Shown here piece after piece: positions 9,048 to 17,242 of a stretch of DNA of 63,689 nucleotides. Within the stretch, counting starts at the first letter, position 1, and every line of letters starts with the position of its first letter. The DNA is from Bacteroidales bacterium (lineage in GTDB: Bacteria; Bacteroidota; Bacteroidia; Bacteroidales; UBA932): the NCBI GenBank assembly GCA_017443465.1, contig JAFRXO010000021.1, positions 1-63,689 of the forward strand. Direction: 5' to 3'. The notes below the pieces were generated by a model that saw nothing but the letters and a program-made list of their open reading frames with translations, ran no database searches and had not been told where the DNA came from. Both the position numbers and the translations under genes were made by a program.

Positions 9048-9803
9048 TTATCCTCGGACCTGTACTTTGAATCCCTCATCTATGAGTGGCTGCACAAGGG
9101 CAGTCATCTCCTCAACCGTAAACTTCTCAAGGTCGGAAGCCGGAGTCTCCCTGTCGATGGTATAGACCATGATCTCGCGGGGCGACACCCTACGCACAAT
9201 ATCCATCCACTGCGAAAGCATATGCGGATCGGAAGAGTCGAAATCAGGGCTCCTGAGGAACATCGTCTGTAGCACGAAATCCCCCTCGAACCTCAACATG
9301 CCTTCAACCGTCGCCTCGACACTGTAGCCCGGAGCAGGACAGTTGATCCTGCGCACGGCATCATCTGTGGGAGCATCCAGCTTGAGGATGGGATTATCCA
9401 CCTTCCTGAGGGCCTGGAAAACCTGTTCCCTTCCAATCATGGTCGCATTGGTCAGGACGGAGACCTTGGCCCCTGGGCAAAGGGCATCCCTCAGAGAAAG
9501 GGTTATGTCGATGATTTCAGGGAATTCCGGGTTCAAAGTCGGCTCCCCGTCGCCTGAGAATGTAATCGAATCTATGCGGATCCCGCCGGCAGCACACTCT
9601 TCGAGCTTGGCCTTCAAGGCGTCTTCAAGCTCCACGGCTGTAGGAAGCCTCCTGTCATTACGTCCGTCCTTGTTCCAGCCGCATTCGCAATAGATGCAGT
9701 CGAAATTGCACAGTTTCCCATATCTCGGCAAAAGGTTGATCCCGAGAGACGAGCCCAGACGGCGGGAGCGGATCGGGCCGAAAACTATGTCTTCCCTCAT
9801 CAT
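9048..9803 (-). CDS. Radical SAM enzyme, COG0731 family
   Basis: A 251-residue radical SAM protein opening with FGPIRSRRLGSSLGINLLP, the signature of COG0731 Fe-S oxidoreductases. The cluster ligands are C32, C36 and C39 (CNFDCIYC), followed by the SFSGDGEPTLNPEF segment. I chose the start MMREDIVF because its ATG overlaps the TGA of the upstream DUF4296 gene (translational coupling); a longer in-frame opening lies inside that gene. The family is related to TYW1-like enzymes, but bacterial members have no settled substrate. Confidence 0.8.
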   Translation of the reverse strand: MMREDIVFGPIRSRRLGSSLGINLLPRYGKLCNFDCIYCECGWNKDGRNDRRLPTAVELEDALKAKLEECAAGGIRIDSITFSGDGEPTLNPEFPEIIDITLSLRDALCPGAKVSVLTNATMIGREQVFQALRKVDNPILKLDAPTDDAVRRINCPAPGYSVEATVEGMLRFEGDFVLQTMFLRSPDFDSSDPHMLSQWMDIVRRVSPREIMVYTIDRETPASDLEKFTVEEMTALVQPLIDEGFKVQVRG

Positions 9804-10384
9804 GATGGCGATCCTGTTGTTTTTTCCGTGGTGGTCTTCAAGGTGTCGGGAGCGACTGTCATCCCGGGCCCTCTCCAAAGGGAGTCAGGGAGTACCGGTT
9901 CCGGGAATATGCGTCCGTATTTGTCGGTCTTCATGAATATGGTGTCCGGAAGCACTTCCTTCTCGAACAAGGTCTTGTACAGCAGCACATCGGGATTGTA
10001 CTCGCGGCGCCTTCGAAGAGCTTCCTCTTCTTCAGCCTCAATCAGGGCAGCCTTCCGGATAGCCCTTTCCTGCCGGTCGAGTATGACGCTGGCCTGCTTG
10101 AGGATCTTGGCATACCTGTCCGGGTCATTCAGGTAATAATCTACGCTCTTGAGATAGTCTTCAGTAGTGTAGCCCCTGTTATTCAGTACGTATTCATAAA
10201 ACTTCGAAGTGTCGGCTTTCGTCTTCGCATCCGGATTGAAAGTCATCCAGACGTCTGCCATGAAAAGGTCAGCATATACCTCGGCGAACTTGCCGCGCGG
10301 TATCACCTTCGCCCCGCGACCGCAGGACGCGACACCGGTCAGCAGGATGCCGAGCACTATGACATATGCCAGGGCCTTTTTCAT
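9800..10384 (-). CDS. DUF4296 lipoprotein
   Basis: A 194-residue lipoprotein: hydrophobic N terminus with the lipobox VASC (Cys about 21), then a helical domain (FAEVYADLFMADVWM onward) characteristic of DUF4296, and a long charged coiled-coil-like helix (QERAIRKAALIEAEEEEALRRRRE). The C-terminal tail is rich in Pro, Thr and Ser. It starts 3 nt after the pheT stop codon and overlaps the radical SAM gene, so it is part of the pheT operon. The function is unknown; the family is restricted to Bacteroidota. Confidence 0.75.
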   Translation of the reverse strand: MKKALAYVIVLGILLTGVASCGRGAKVIPRGKFAEVYADLFMADVWMTFNPDAKTKADTSKFYEYVLNNRGYTTEDYLKSVDYYLNDPDRYAKILKQASVILDRQERAIRKAALIEAEEEEALRRRREYNPDVLLYKTLFEKEVLPDTIFMKTDKYGRIFPEPVLPDSLWRGPGMTVAPDTLKTTTEKTTGSPS

Positions 10385-10387
10385 CAG

Positions 10388-12829
10388 CTACCTGAGCTCG
10401 GCTCCGAATTCCTTGCGGAATGTGGTCATTATGCGGTTGACAGCGTTCTCGGTGTCGGTGTCGGTCAAGGTCCTGTCCTTGTCCTGGAGCACGAAACTCA
10501 AGGCATACTGCTTCTTTCCTGAGGGAATCTTGTCTCCGCGATAGACGTCGAACAGGGTAACATCCTTCAGTAGGTTCCTGGCCGACTTGAAAGCGGCACG
10601 GCGGAGGCTGGCGTAATCCACTTCCTCGTCGAGGAGGATAGCCAGATCCCTGCGGACCTCCGGGAAACGGGGCAGTTCGGTGAATTTGACCTTGTCCCTG
10701 CGGACGAGTTCAAAGAGGGTGTTCCAGTTGATTTCGGCGGCGAAAACCGGCTGCCTGACGTCGAATTTCCTTGCCAGAGACGGTTTGACAGTTCCCATGA
10801 CTGCGAGTTGCGGCCCGTGTCCGGGAAGGCTGTAGACGACTCCCTCCGAGAATATGTCCGAAGGAGCCGGAGCCGTATTCATCTGCCATATGTCCGCTCC
10901 GAAGCGCCTGAGGAGAAGTTCTACATAACCCTTGAGGGCGAAATAGCTGCTCTTTCCGGGAGCCTCGCGCCATGTCTTGTCGGGAGTCCCGGAGATGAAC
11001 ATAGCATATGCAGGATGCTCTTCGTAGCCCTTCAAAGTGGTCCCGTCAGTTTCGGGAAGCCTCTGATAGACAGATCCGTACTCGAAGATCTTCATGTAAG
11101 TGACCTGACGGTTCAGGTTGTAGGCGATCACCTCGAGACCGCTCAGCAGCAGGGTCTGCCTCATAACGTTAAGGTCTGAGCTGAGGGGATTCACTATGTG
11201 GACGCAGCGCTCCGCCGGGAACGTGGTCAGTGAATCATATGCAGAAGCCTTGGTGAGCGAGTTGTTCATGGTTTCATTGAAACCGTTGGACACGAGGAAG
11301 TTGGAGATGCCGTTGCGGATGGCTTCGGGCTCCGGCTTGGGAGTCGCGTTGACGGACATCTTCATATGCATGGGCAGGTCGATGTTGTTGTAACCATATA
11401 TGCGCAGGATCTCTTCCACTACGTCGCACGGGCGCTGGACATCGACCATATATGTCGGGGCAGCTATCTTCGCTCCGCCTTCGCGTTTCTCGAGGAAATC
11501 GTACTGGAGGAAGGTCAGAATCTTCTCGATGGTGTCATGGCCTATCTTCTTGCCTATGAATTCTTCCACCCAGTTGTAATCGAGATCGATCTCTTTCTTC
11601 GCGATGGGCTGCGGATAGGATTCGCGTACCTTACCTTTCACGCATCCGCCTGCGAGTTCCTGGATGAGAAGAGCGGCGCGCTTGGCGCCCAGGATGGCCA
11701 TCTGCGGATCGCATCCCCTCTCGAACCTGTAGGATGCATCTGTCTGGAGGCCATGCTTCTTGGAGGTCTTGCGGATGGAACCCGGATCGAAATAAGCGCC
11801 TTCGATGAAGACGTTTTCGGTCTTGTCGGAAACGCCGGAATCTTCTCCGCCGAACACACCGGCGATGCACATCGGACCGCGGGCGTCGGCTATCACTATA
11901 TCCTCCGGAAGCAATTCCCTTTCAACGCCGTCGAGGGTGCGGATCTTTTCTCCTGCGGCCGCACGGCGTACGATGACCTTTCCTCCGGAAACCTTGTCTG
12001 CATCAAAGGTGTGGAGGGGCTGTCCCATCTCCATGAGCACATAATTGGAGATATCGACTATGTTGTCTATCGGCCTCAGGCCTACGGAATTGAGCCTCTT
12101 CTGCATCCAGTCCGGAGAAGGGCCTGTCTTTACACCGGTCATGGTAATACCGACGTAGCGGGGGGATGCGGTGATGTCCTGGACATCGATGGGCATGGAC
12201 TCCCCCTCACCCTCGGCAAACGCGGAAAGGTCGGGGAAATGAAGTTCGCAGGGGATGCCGCGGAGCTTCAGATAGGCATATAGGTCACGGGCGACTCCCC
12301 AGTGGGAGGCAACGTCGGCCCTGTTCGCGGTAATCTCGTACTCGATGACGGCTTCCGTCTTGATGCCGAGCCACTGCTTTGCGCTCATTCCCACAGGAGC
12401 GTCGGCTGGAAGGACCTTTATGCCTGAGTGGTCCGAGCCTATGCCCAGCTCATCGTCAGCGCAGATCATTCCATATGAATCGATTCCGCGAAGCTTGGAC
12501 TTCTTGAGGCGAAGTCCTCCGGGCAGGACTGCTCCGACCCTGGCGAAGAGCACCTTCTGTCCCTTGGCCACATTGGGGGCGCCGCAGACTACGTCCTGCA
12601 GCTCTCCGCTCCCGTCATCCACCTTGGTGACATGCAGGTGATCCGAATTCGGATGCGGCTCGCATTCAACGACCTCGGCCACGACGACTCCTTCGAGACC
12701 GCCGGGAATCTCTTCTATTTCCTCTACCGAGTCAACCTCGATTCCGATCGAAGTCATTGCCTCAGCTACCTGCTGGGGAGTAAGGTCGCAATCAATATAA
12801 TCCTTAAGCCATGAATAAGAGATTTTCAT
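10388..12829 (-). CDS. pheT: Phenylalanine-tRNA ligase beta subunit
   Basis: An 813-residue beta subunit of the heterotetrameric enzyme that charges tRNA-Phe. The domains are in family order: N-terminal EMAP/tRNA-binding OB fold (about 40-150, HPNSDHLHVTKV), B3/B4 editing domain (about 205-380), B5 domain (DLDYNWVEEFIGKKI), catalytic-like core (IRNGISNFLVSNGFNETMNNSL), and a C-terminal ferredoxin-fold anticodon-binding domain (FTELPRFPEVRRDLAILL). Full length. pheS is not in the window. Next gene upstream on the strand is ftsY, 12 nt away. Confidence 0.96.
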   Translation of the reverse strand: MKISYSWLKDYIDCDLTPQQVAEAMTSIGIEVDSVEEIEEIPGGLEGVVVAEVVECEPHPNSDHLHVTKVDDGSGELQDVVCGAPNVAKGQKVLFARVGAVLPGGLRLKKSKLRGIDSYGMICADDELGIGSDHSGIKVLPADAPVGMSAKQWLGIKTEAVIEYEITANRADVASHWGVARDLYAYLKLRGIPCELHFPDLSAFAEGEGESMPIDVQDITASPRYVGITMTGVKTGPSPDWMQKRLNSVGLRPIDNIVDISNYVLMEMGQPLHTFDADKVSGGKVIVRRAAAGEKIRTLDGVERELLPEDIVIADARGPMCIAGVFGGEDSGVSDKTENVFIEGAYFDPGSIRKTSKKHGLQTDASYRFERGCDPQMAILGAKRAALLIQELAGGCVKGKVRESYPQPIAKKEIDLDYNWVEEFIGKKIGHDTIEKILTFLQYDFLEKREGGAKIAAPTYMVDVQRPCDVVEEILRIYGYNNIDLPMHMKMSVNATPKPEPEAIRNGISNFLVSNGFNETMNNSLTKASAYDSLTTFPAERCVHIVNPLSSDLNVMRQTLLLSGLEVIAYNLNRQVTYMKIFEYGSVYQRLPETDGTTLKGYEEHPAYAMFISGTPDKTWREAPGKSSYFALKGYVELLLRRFGADIWQMNTAPAPSDIFSEGVVYSLPGHGPQLAVMGTVKPSLARKFDVRQPVFAAEINWNTLFELVRRDKVKFTELPRFPEVRRDLAILLDEEVDYASLRRAAFKSARNLLKDVTLFDVYRGDKIPSGKKQYALSFVLQDKDRTLTDTDTENAVNRIMTTFRKEFGAELR

Positions 12830-12841
12830 ATCTTGATGTGT

Positions 12842-13774
12842 TTATTTTCCAATATCTTCCCTGGTGAACAGGGACTCCACGAATTCTTTCTTGTCAAATA
12901 CCTTCAGGTCATCGATCCCCTCACCTATGCCTATGAACTTGATGGGGACCTTCATCTGGTCCACTATGCCGATGACGACTCCGCCCTTCGCGGTCCCGTC
13001 GAGCTTCGTGACGGCGAGCGAAGTAACGTCGGTAGCCCTGGAGAACTCCTTCGCCTGCTGGAAAGCGTTCTGCCCGGTAGAAGCGTCGAGGATCAGCAGC
13101 ACGTCATGGGGAGCGTCAGGAACTACCTTGCGCATGACGTTACGGATCTTCGTAAGTTCGTTCATCAGGTCTATGCGGTTGTGAAGGCGCCCCGCAGTGT
13201 CTATCAGCACTACATCGGCTCCCTTAGCCACCGCGGAGGAAACGGTGTCATATGCCACGGCGGCCGGGTCCGCACCCATCTTCTGCCTGACTATGTCAAC
13301 TCCGGCGCGGTCCGCCCATATCTGGAGCTGCTCCACTGCGGCGGCACGGAAAGTATCCGCAGCCCCCAGGACGACCTTCTTACCCTGGGCTTTCAGGGAG
13401 GAAGCGATCTTTCCTATGGTAGTGGTCTTTCCGACTCCGTTGACTCCAACGACAAGAATTACATATGGCTTCTTGGAGAAGTCGAAAGGCTGACCGGGTG
13501 AAGTTTCTCCTTCGACGTCGAGGAGTTTGCCGATCTCATCGCGAAGCACGTCCACGAGCTCATCCATGGACATATACTTGTCCCTCCGGATCCTGTCCTC
13601 GAGGTTGTCTATGACCTTCAGGGTAGTGTCTACGCCCATGTCAGAAGCCACAAGAGCCTCTTCAATAGCATCCAGGACGTCATCGTCAACCCTGGACTTC
13701 CCGGTGACGGCACGGGAAATCCTCTGGAAGAGATTCTCCCTGGTCTTCTTTACTCCTTTGTCGAAGATGCCCAT
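12842..13774 (-). CDS. ftsY: Signal recognition particle receptor FtsY
   Basis: A 310-residue SRP GTPase that receives ribosome-SRP complexes at the inner membrane. An N-terminal four-helix N domain (about 1-90) precedes the G domain: GVNGVGKTTT (110-119), DTFRAAAVEQL, DTAGRLHNR, TKLDGTAKGG and a final IGIGEGIDDLKVF. The acidic A domain found in E. coli is absent, which is usual in this phylum. It lies upstream of pheT and is preceded by the terminator at 13823-13863. Confidence 0.95.
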   Translation of the reverse strand: MGIFDKGVKKTRENLFQRISRAVTGKSRVDDDVLDAIEEALVASDMGVDTTLKVIDNLEDRIRRDKYMSMDELVDVLRDEIGKLLDVEGETSPGQPFDFSKKPYVILVVGVNGVGKTTTIGKIASSLKAQGKKVVLGAADTFRAAAVEQLQIWADRAGVDIVRQKMGADPAAVAYDTVSSAVAKGADVVLIDTAGRLHNRIDLMNELTKIRNVMRKVVPDAPHDVLLILDASTGQNAFQQAKEFSRATDVTSLAVTKLDGTAKGGVVIGIVDQMKVPIKFIGIGEGIDDLKVFDKKEFVESLFTREDIGK

Positions 13775-13822
13775 AATGCTGTATATGATGTTAATCTTGC
13801 AAATATAACTATTTGCAGCCGC

Positions 13823-13863
13823 AAAAAAAACGGCGCAGCAGGAATATTTCCTTGCTGCGCCGT
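13823..13863 (-). terminator. Intrinsic terminator after the rpmB-rpmG-DUF4295 genes
   Basis: On the minus strand a GC-rich stem of about 15 bp (ACGGCGCAGC arm, one bulged base) is followed by eight T residues. It lies 20 nt after the DUF4295 stop codon and before ftsY, so ftsY probably has its own promoter. Confidence 0.85.
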
Positions 13864-13882
13864 AATCCGATAACGGGGGGAA

Positions 13883-14044
13883 TTACTTCTTCGCTTCGAA
13901 AAAGTCCTTCTCTTTCCCGACCTCGATCAGCTGCTCTACGAAAACGTATGCGCCGGTCTTGGGGGATTTCTCCATACGTATGCACTTGACCATGCTCTTA
14001 GCACCGGCCTTGGCTGCGAATGTAGCGACTGCTTTTTTTGCCAT
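13883..14044 (-). CDS. DUF4295 small basic protein
   Basis: A 53-residue protein (MAKKAVATFAAKAGAKSMVK to DFFEAKK) too short for ordinary ORF cut-offs. It matches DUF4295, which in Bacteroidota almost always follows rpmB and rpmG. It starts 18 nt after the rpmG stop codon and is followed by a strong terminator. The lysine-rich composition and its position suggest a ribosome-associated protein; this is inference from context. Confidence 0.85.
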   Translation of the reverse strand: MAKKAVATFAAKAGAKSMVKCIRMEKSPKTGAYVFVEQLIEVGKEKDFFEAKK

Positions 14045-14062
14045 GAGTCTTTCCTCCTGTTA

Positions 14063-14251
14063 TTACTTGATCTCGCGGTGAACGGTCACCTTGTGGAGAT
14101 ACGGATTATACTTCTTGAGCTCCATGCGGCCCGGAGTATTCTTCTTGTTCTTTACGGTGATGTACCTGGACATTCCGGGAACACCGCTGTTCTTCTGTTC
14201 TGTGCACTCGAGGATGACCTGCACCCTGTTGCCTTTTGCTTTCTTTGCCAT
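14063..14251 (-). CDS. rpmG: 50S ribosomal protein L33
   Basis: A 62-residue basic protein ([20 protein letters not shown] to [12 protein letters not shown]) with the L33 core [20 protein letters not shown]. Only one Cys is present, so it is a zinc-independent form. It lies 11 nt after rpmB and upstream of DUF4295, the standard Bacteroidota order. Confidence 0.95.
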   Translation of the reverse strand: MAKKAKGNRVQVILECTEQKNSGVPGMSRYITVKNKKNTPGRMELKKYNPYLHKVTVHREIK

Positions 14252-14262
14252 GATGCCTTAAT

Positions 14263-14505
14263 TTAAACGATGCCTACATAGCCCTTCTCCTGGGCCTTCT
14301 TGACACAGGCATCAAGCCCGTTCTTTTCAATGTCCCTGATACCCTTGGCCGAAACCCTGAGCGTCACGAACCTCTGTTCGCTCTCAGACCAGAACTTCTT
14401 GCGGCGAAGATTGATCTGGAAGGTGCGCTTAGTGCGGAGCTTGGAGTGGGCGACGTTGTTGCCGACCATCCTTTTCCTTCCGGTTATTTGACAAATCCTT
14501 GACAT
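14263..14505 (-). CDS. rpmB: 50S ribosomal protein L28
   Basis: An 80-residue protein, MSRICQITGRKRMVGNNVAH at the N terminus and the conserved VTLRVSAKGIRDIEKNG near the C terminus. I placed the start at this Met, although the frame is open for 57 further codons upstream, because the L28 family begins here. The 73-nt gap to lepB (14506-14578) probably carries its promoter; a weak ACGAAATTTG -7-like box is visible on the minus strand. Confidence 0.95.
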   Translation of the reverse strand: MSRICQITGRKRMVGNNVAHSKLRTKRTFQINLRRKKFWSESEQRFVTLRVSAKGIRDIEKNGLDACVKKAQEKGYVGIV

Positions 14506-14578
14506 AATATTCTGTTTTTTGTTTTTATTCTCTTTGGGGGTGCAAATTTCGTAAGAAAATTCCTTAATCGCAAGGATT

Positions 14579-15922
14579 TCAGAGGAATTTGAAAAATCTG
14601 CTCCACCTGATGTTGTTCGGGAACTTGCGATTCCTGTCTGTCGAAAGCCAGATGACAGCCGGTCTTCCGACCACATGGTCCTCGGGTACGAAACCCCAGT
14701 ACCTGGAATCCAGGGAGTTATGCCTGTTGTCCCCCATCATGAAATAATAATCTTGCTCAAATGTGTAACTGTCAGCCACTTTACCGTCGATGACAATCTG
14801 TCCGTCCTTGCGGGAGAGATCATGTCCTTCGTACACATCGATGATCCTTTCGTACAGCGGAAGGTTTTCCTCTGTAAGACTTACCGTTACGCCCTTCTTG
14901 GGAATCCATATCGGCCCGTACCAGTCACGCGTCCAACCTGTGCCCGACGTGAAGGGGAAGAGGGAAAGGTAGGTCTCCGGATAATCCGGCGGATATACAT
15001 CGATATTGGGTTCCACCTCGACTACCGAGGACATTCCGGCTATCTCGTCGACCGCTGAAGAGGTCAGGGGCATTGCCGGATAACCCGGGAGATTCGGATC
15101 GAACCAGAGCTCAGCAGTGTTGAGGCCCATCTTTTCGAGGATCCTGGGATTGATGTGCTGACCGCTTGTCTTCACGGTGTAGCTCAACTGCACTCCCGGC
15201 CACACTTCCTGCTGTTGCCCGTTCACCCAGACCAGTCCGTCCCTGACTTCCAGGGAATCGCCCGCCACTGCAACGCATCTCTTCACGTAGTGGTCCTTCT
15301 TGTCCATCGGACGTGAAATGACAGGACCGTAATTGGAGATTGCGTAATCCCGGCTCGTCTGCCTCACAAGTGAGTAATAGTCTTCTGCCGGAAATTTGCT
15401 CAGGACGGTGTCTCCGTTTGGAAAACCGAACACCACATAGTCGCCTCTGCGGACTTCGCGGAATCCCTTAAGCCTCCTGTAAGGTGTCTGGATCAGAGTC
15501 GAATAGGACTCGTGTCCGAAGATCACATTGTGAGTGAAAGGGATGGTGAGCGGCGTCATGTTGATGCGCGGTCCCCACGTAAGCTTGTCTACGAACAGAT
15601 GGTCTCCCGTGTAAAGGGAACTCTCCATCGACGATGAGGGAATCTTGAAGGCCTGGAAGAAGAAGGTGTTGATGAAAGTGACGACGATCACGGCGAAAAT
15701 GATGGCATCGAGCCAGTCATTGGCCACATCGCGTTTCTCCCCCTCTTTGTAGCGTTTTTTCCAGAATGTCCAGTTGACTTTCTTCGTCACGCAGGCGTCA
15801 AAGACAACTATCAGTCCGAAAAGCCACCACCAGTTTCCGAGCCAGGCTACCCACAACACATAGAGGACTGACCAGAAGGCAGCCCGGGTCCACTTGTTGC
15901 GGGTGAATTCCCTCAGGCTCAC
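14579..15922 (-). CDS. lepB: Signal peptidase I
   Basis: A 447-residue membrane serine protease that removes Sec signal peptides. Hydrophobic segments lie at about 13-45 and 72-90. The nucleophile is S98 in PSSSMESSL. The catalytic lysine is in YVKRCVAVAGDSLEV, and box E is MGDNRHNSLDSRYWG. The roughly 180-residue insertion between the lysine region and box E is typical of long Bacteroidota forms. The start is 6 nt after the rplT end, so it is probably co-transcribed with the thrS-infC-rpmI-rplT genes. Confidence 0.93.
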   Translation of the reverse strand: MSLREFTRNKWTRAAFWSVLYVLWVAWLGNWWWLFGLIVVFDACVTKKVNWTFWKKRYKEGEKRDVANDWLDAIIFAVIVVTFINTFFFQAFKIPSSSMESSLYTGDHLFVDKLTWGPRINMTPLTIPFTHNVIFGHESYSTLIQTPYRRLKGFREVRRGDYVVFGFPNGDTVLSKFPAEDYYSLVRQTSRDYAISNYGPVISRPMDKKDHYVKRCVAVAGDSLEVRDGLVWVNGQQQEVWPGVQLSYTVKTSGQHINPRILEKMGLNTAELWFDPNLPGYPAMPLTSSAVDEIAGMSSVVEVEPNIDVYPPDYPETYLSLFPFTSGTGWTRDWYGPIWIPKKGVTVSLTEENLPLYERIIDVYEGHDLSRKDGQIVIDGKVADSYTFEQDYYFMMGDNRHNSLDSRYWGFVPEDHVVGRPAVIWLSTDRNRKFPNNIRWSRFFKFL

Positions 15923-15928
15923 AACAAC

Positions 15929-16273
15929 TTATTTTACAGAGTTGATTATGGCCTCGAAAGCCTGGGGATTGTTCATCGCGAGGTCAGCAAGCACCTTACG
16001 GTTGAGACCGATGTTCTCCTTGGCAAGCCTTCCGATGAACTGGGAGTAATTCATACCATACTGACGTGCAGCGGCATTGATCCTCTGGATCCAGAGGGCA
16101 CGGAATTCGCCCTTCTTGCGCTTGCGGTCACGGTAAGCATAAGTAAGTCCTTTCTCGTAGGTGTTCTTTGCTACGGTCCAGACGTTCTTCCTCGAGAGGA
16201 AATTACCTTTGGTCCTCTTGAGAATCTTCTTGCGCCTCGCCCTGGAGGCGACTGAATTAACTGATCTTGGCAT
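15929..16273 (-). CDS. rplT: 50S ribosomal protein L20
   Basis: A 114-residue protein. The start is taken at [15 protein letters not shown], the standard L20 N terminus; an upstream in-frame Met adds 14 non-conserved residues. The basic helical N-terminal region and the core [20 protein letters not shown] are present. It follows rpmI by 78 nt. L20 feeds back on its own operon in other bacteria; I see no clear leader structure here. Confidence 0.96.
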   Translation of the reverse strand: MPRSVNSVASRARRKKILKRTKGNFLSRKNVWTVAKNTYEKGLTYAYRDRKRKKGEFRALWIQRINAAARQYGMNYSQFIGRLAKENIGLNRKVLADLAMNNPQAFEAIINSVK

Positions 16274-16351
16274 TTTGTTTTTGATTCTGGAGGCAGTGGT
16301 GCCGCTGTGGGGCACACTTCTGACTGCGTTCCAAGTTTAACATTAATGAAT

Positions 16352-16546
16352 TTACAGGACCAGAAGTTCTTTTACCCTTCCGAGATCATCCTTGTCGAGG
16401 ATCGCGAAATGGTCAAGATTGCGTTTCTGCTTCTTGGTCTTCTTGGTGAGGATGTGGCTGTGATAAGCATGCTTCCTCTTGATCTTGCCCGTTCCGGTAA
16501 GCGTGAAACGCTTTTTGGCACCGGAGTTGGTCTTAAGCTTTGGCAT
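16352..16546 (-). CDS. rpmI: 50S ribosomal protein L35
   Basis: A 64-residue basic protein, [20 protein letters not shown], with the family core [20 protein letters not shown]. It sits between infC (44 nt away) and rplT in the conserved infC-rpmI-rplT order. Confidence 0.96.
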   Translation of the reverse strand: MPKLKTNSGAKKRFTLTGTGKIKRKHAYHSHILTKKTKKQKRNLDHFAILDKDDLGRVKELLVL

Positions 16547-16590
16547 TTTGTTAAAATTTTAAAAATATTGAGCCCGCAACCACTGCGGAA

Positions 16591-17208
16591 TCATTTCTTC
16601 TTTATAGGAGCGATCATTATATTCATCCTCTTACCCTCGAGAACAGGCATATGTTCGGTCCTGCCATACTCTTCGAGTTCAACCGCAAAACGAAGGAGCT
16701 GCTTTTCTCCCTGGTCCTTGAACATGATCGACCTGCCCCTGAAAAAGATAGTGGCTTTCACCTTGGCTCCCTCCTGCAGGAATCCCCTTGCGTGGGCGAG
16801 CTTGAATTGGAAATCGTGTTCATCGGTGTTGGGACCGAAACGGATCTCCTTGATAACCACCTTGGAAGCATTGGCCTTCATCTCCTTCGCCTTCTTCTTC
16901 TGCTGATAGACGTACTTCTGGTAGTCAAGGATCTTGCACACGGGGGGATCTGCCTTGGCGCTGATCTCCACCAGATCAAGACCCTGTTCATCAGCCATCG
17001 CCTTCGCAGCAGAGAGCGGATAGATGCCGGGATTCTCGATGTTGTCTCCTACAAGGCGAACCTGGGGTGCCCTGATTTCATCATTGATCCTCGGTCCCTC
17101 ATCCCCGTTGGAATGGGCGTTGGTCCGGGCGCCGTTGTTACCGGCTGAAGGTCTGGTCGCATTAGACGGCTTGAAGCTGCTGAAATGCGGTTTGTAAGGT
17201 GTAGCGAT
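16591..17208 (-). CDS. infC: Translation initiation factor IF-3, AUC start codon
   Basis: A 205-residue IF-3. The N domain ([17 protein letters not shown]), the linker ([18 protein letters not shown]), [16 protein letters not shown] and the C domain ([19 protein letters not shown]) are all present. No ATG, GTG or TTG occurs in frame between the stop codon just upstream and the N domain. The frame opens TAA-TTT-ATC, and a GGAGG Shine-Dalgarno lies 7 nt before the ATC (plus-strand 17215-17220), so ATC at 17208 is the start. Non-AUG starts in infC let IF-3 repress its own synthesis. A 40-residue Asn/Ser/Pro-rich N-terminal extension precedes the N domain. Confidence 0.92.
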   Translation of the reverse strand: MATPYKPHFSSFKPSNATRPSAGNNGARTNAHSNGDEGPRINDEIRAPQVRLVGDNIENPGIYPLSAAKAMADEQGLDLVEISAKADPPVCKILDYQKYVYQQKKKAKEMKANASKVVIKEIRFGPNTDEHDFQFKLAHARGFLQEGAKVKATIFFRGRSIMFKDQGEKQLLRFAVELEEYGRTEHMPVLEGKRMNIMIAPIKKK

Positions 17209-17214
17209 AAATTA

Positions 17215-17220
17215 TCCTCC
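17215..17220 (-). promoter_or_regulatory. Shine-Dalgarno for the infC AUC start
   Basis: GGAGGA on the minus strand, 7 nt (counted from GGAGG) before ATC at 17208. Such strong Shine-Dalgarno sequences are uncommon in Bacteroidota and here decide the start. Confidence 0.75.
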
Positions 17221-17242
17221 TTATTATTAATTAAACATATAA

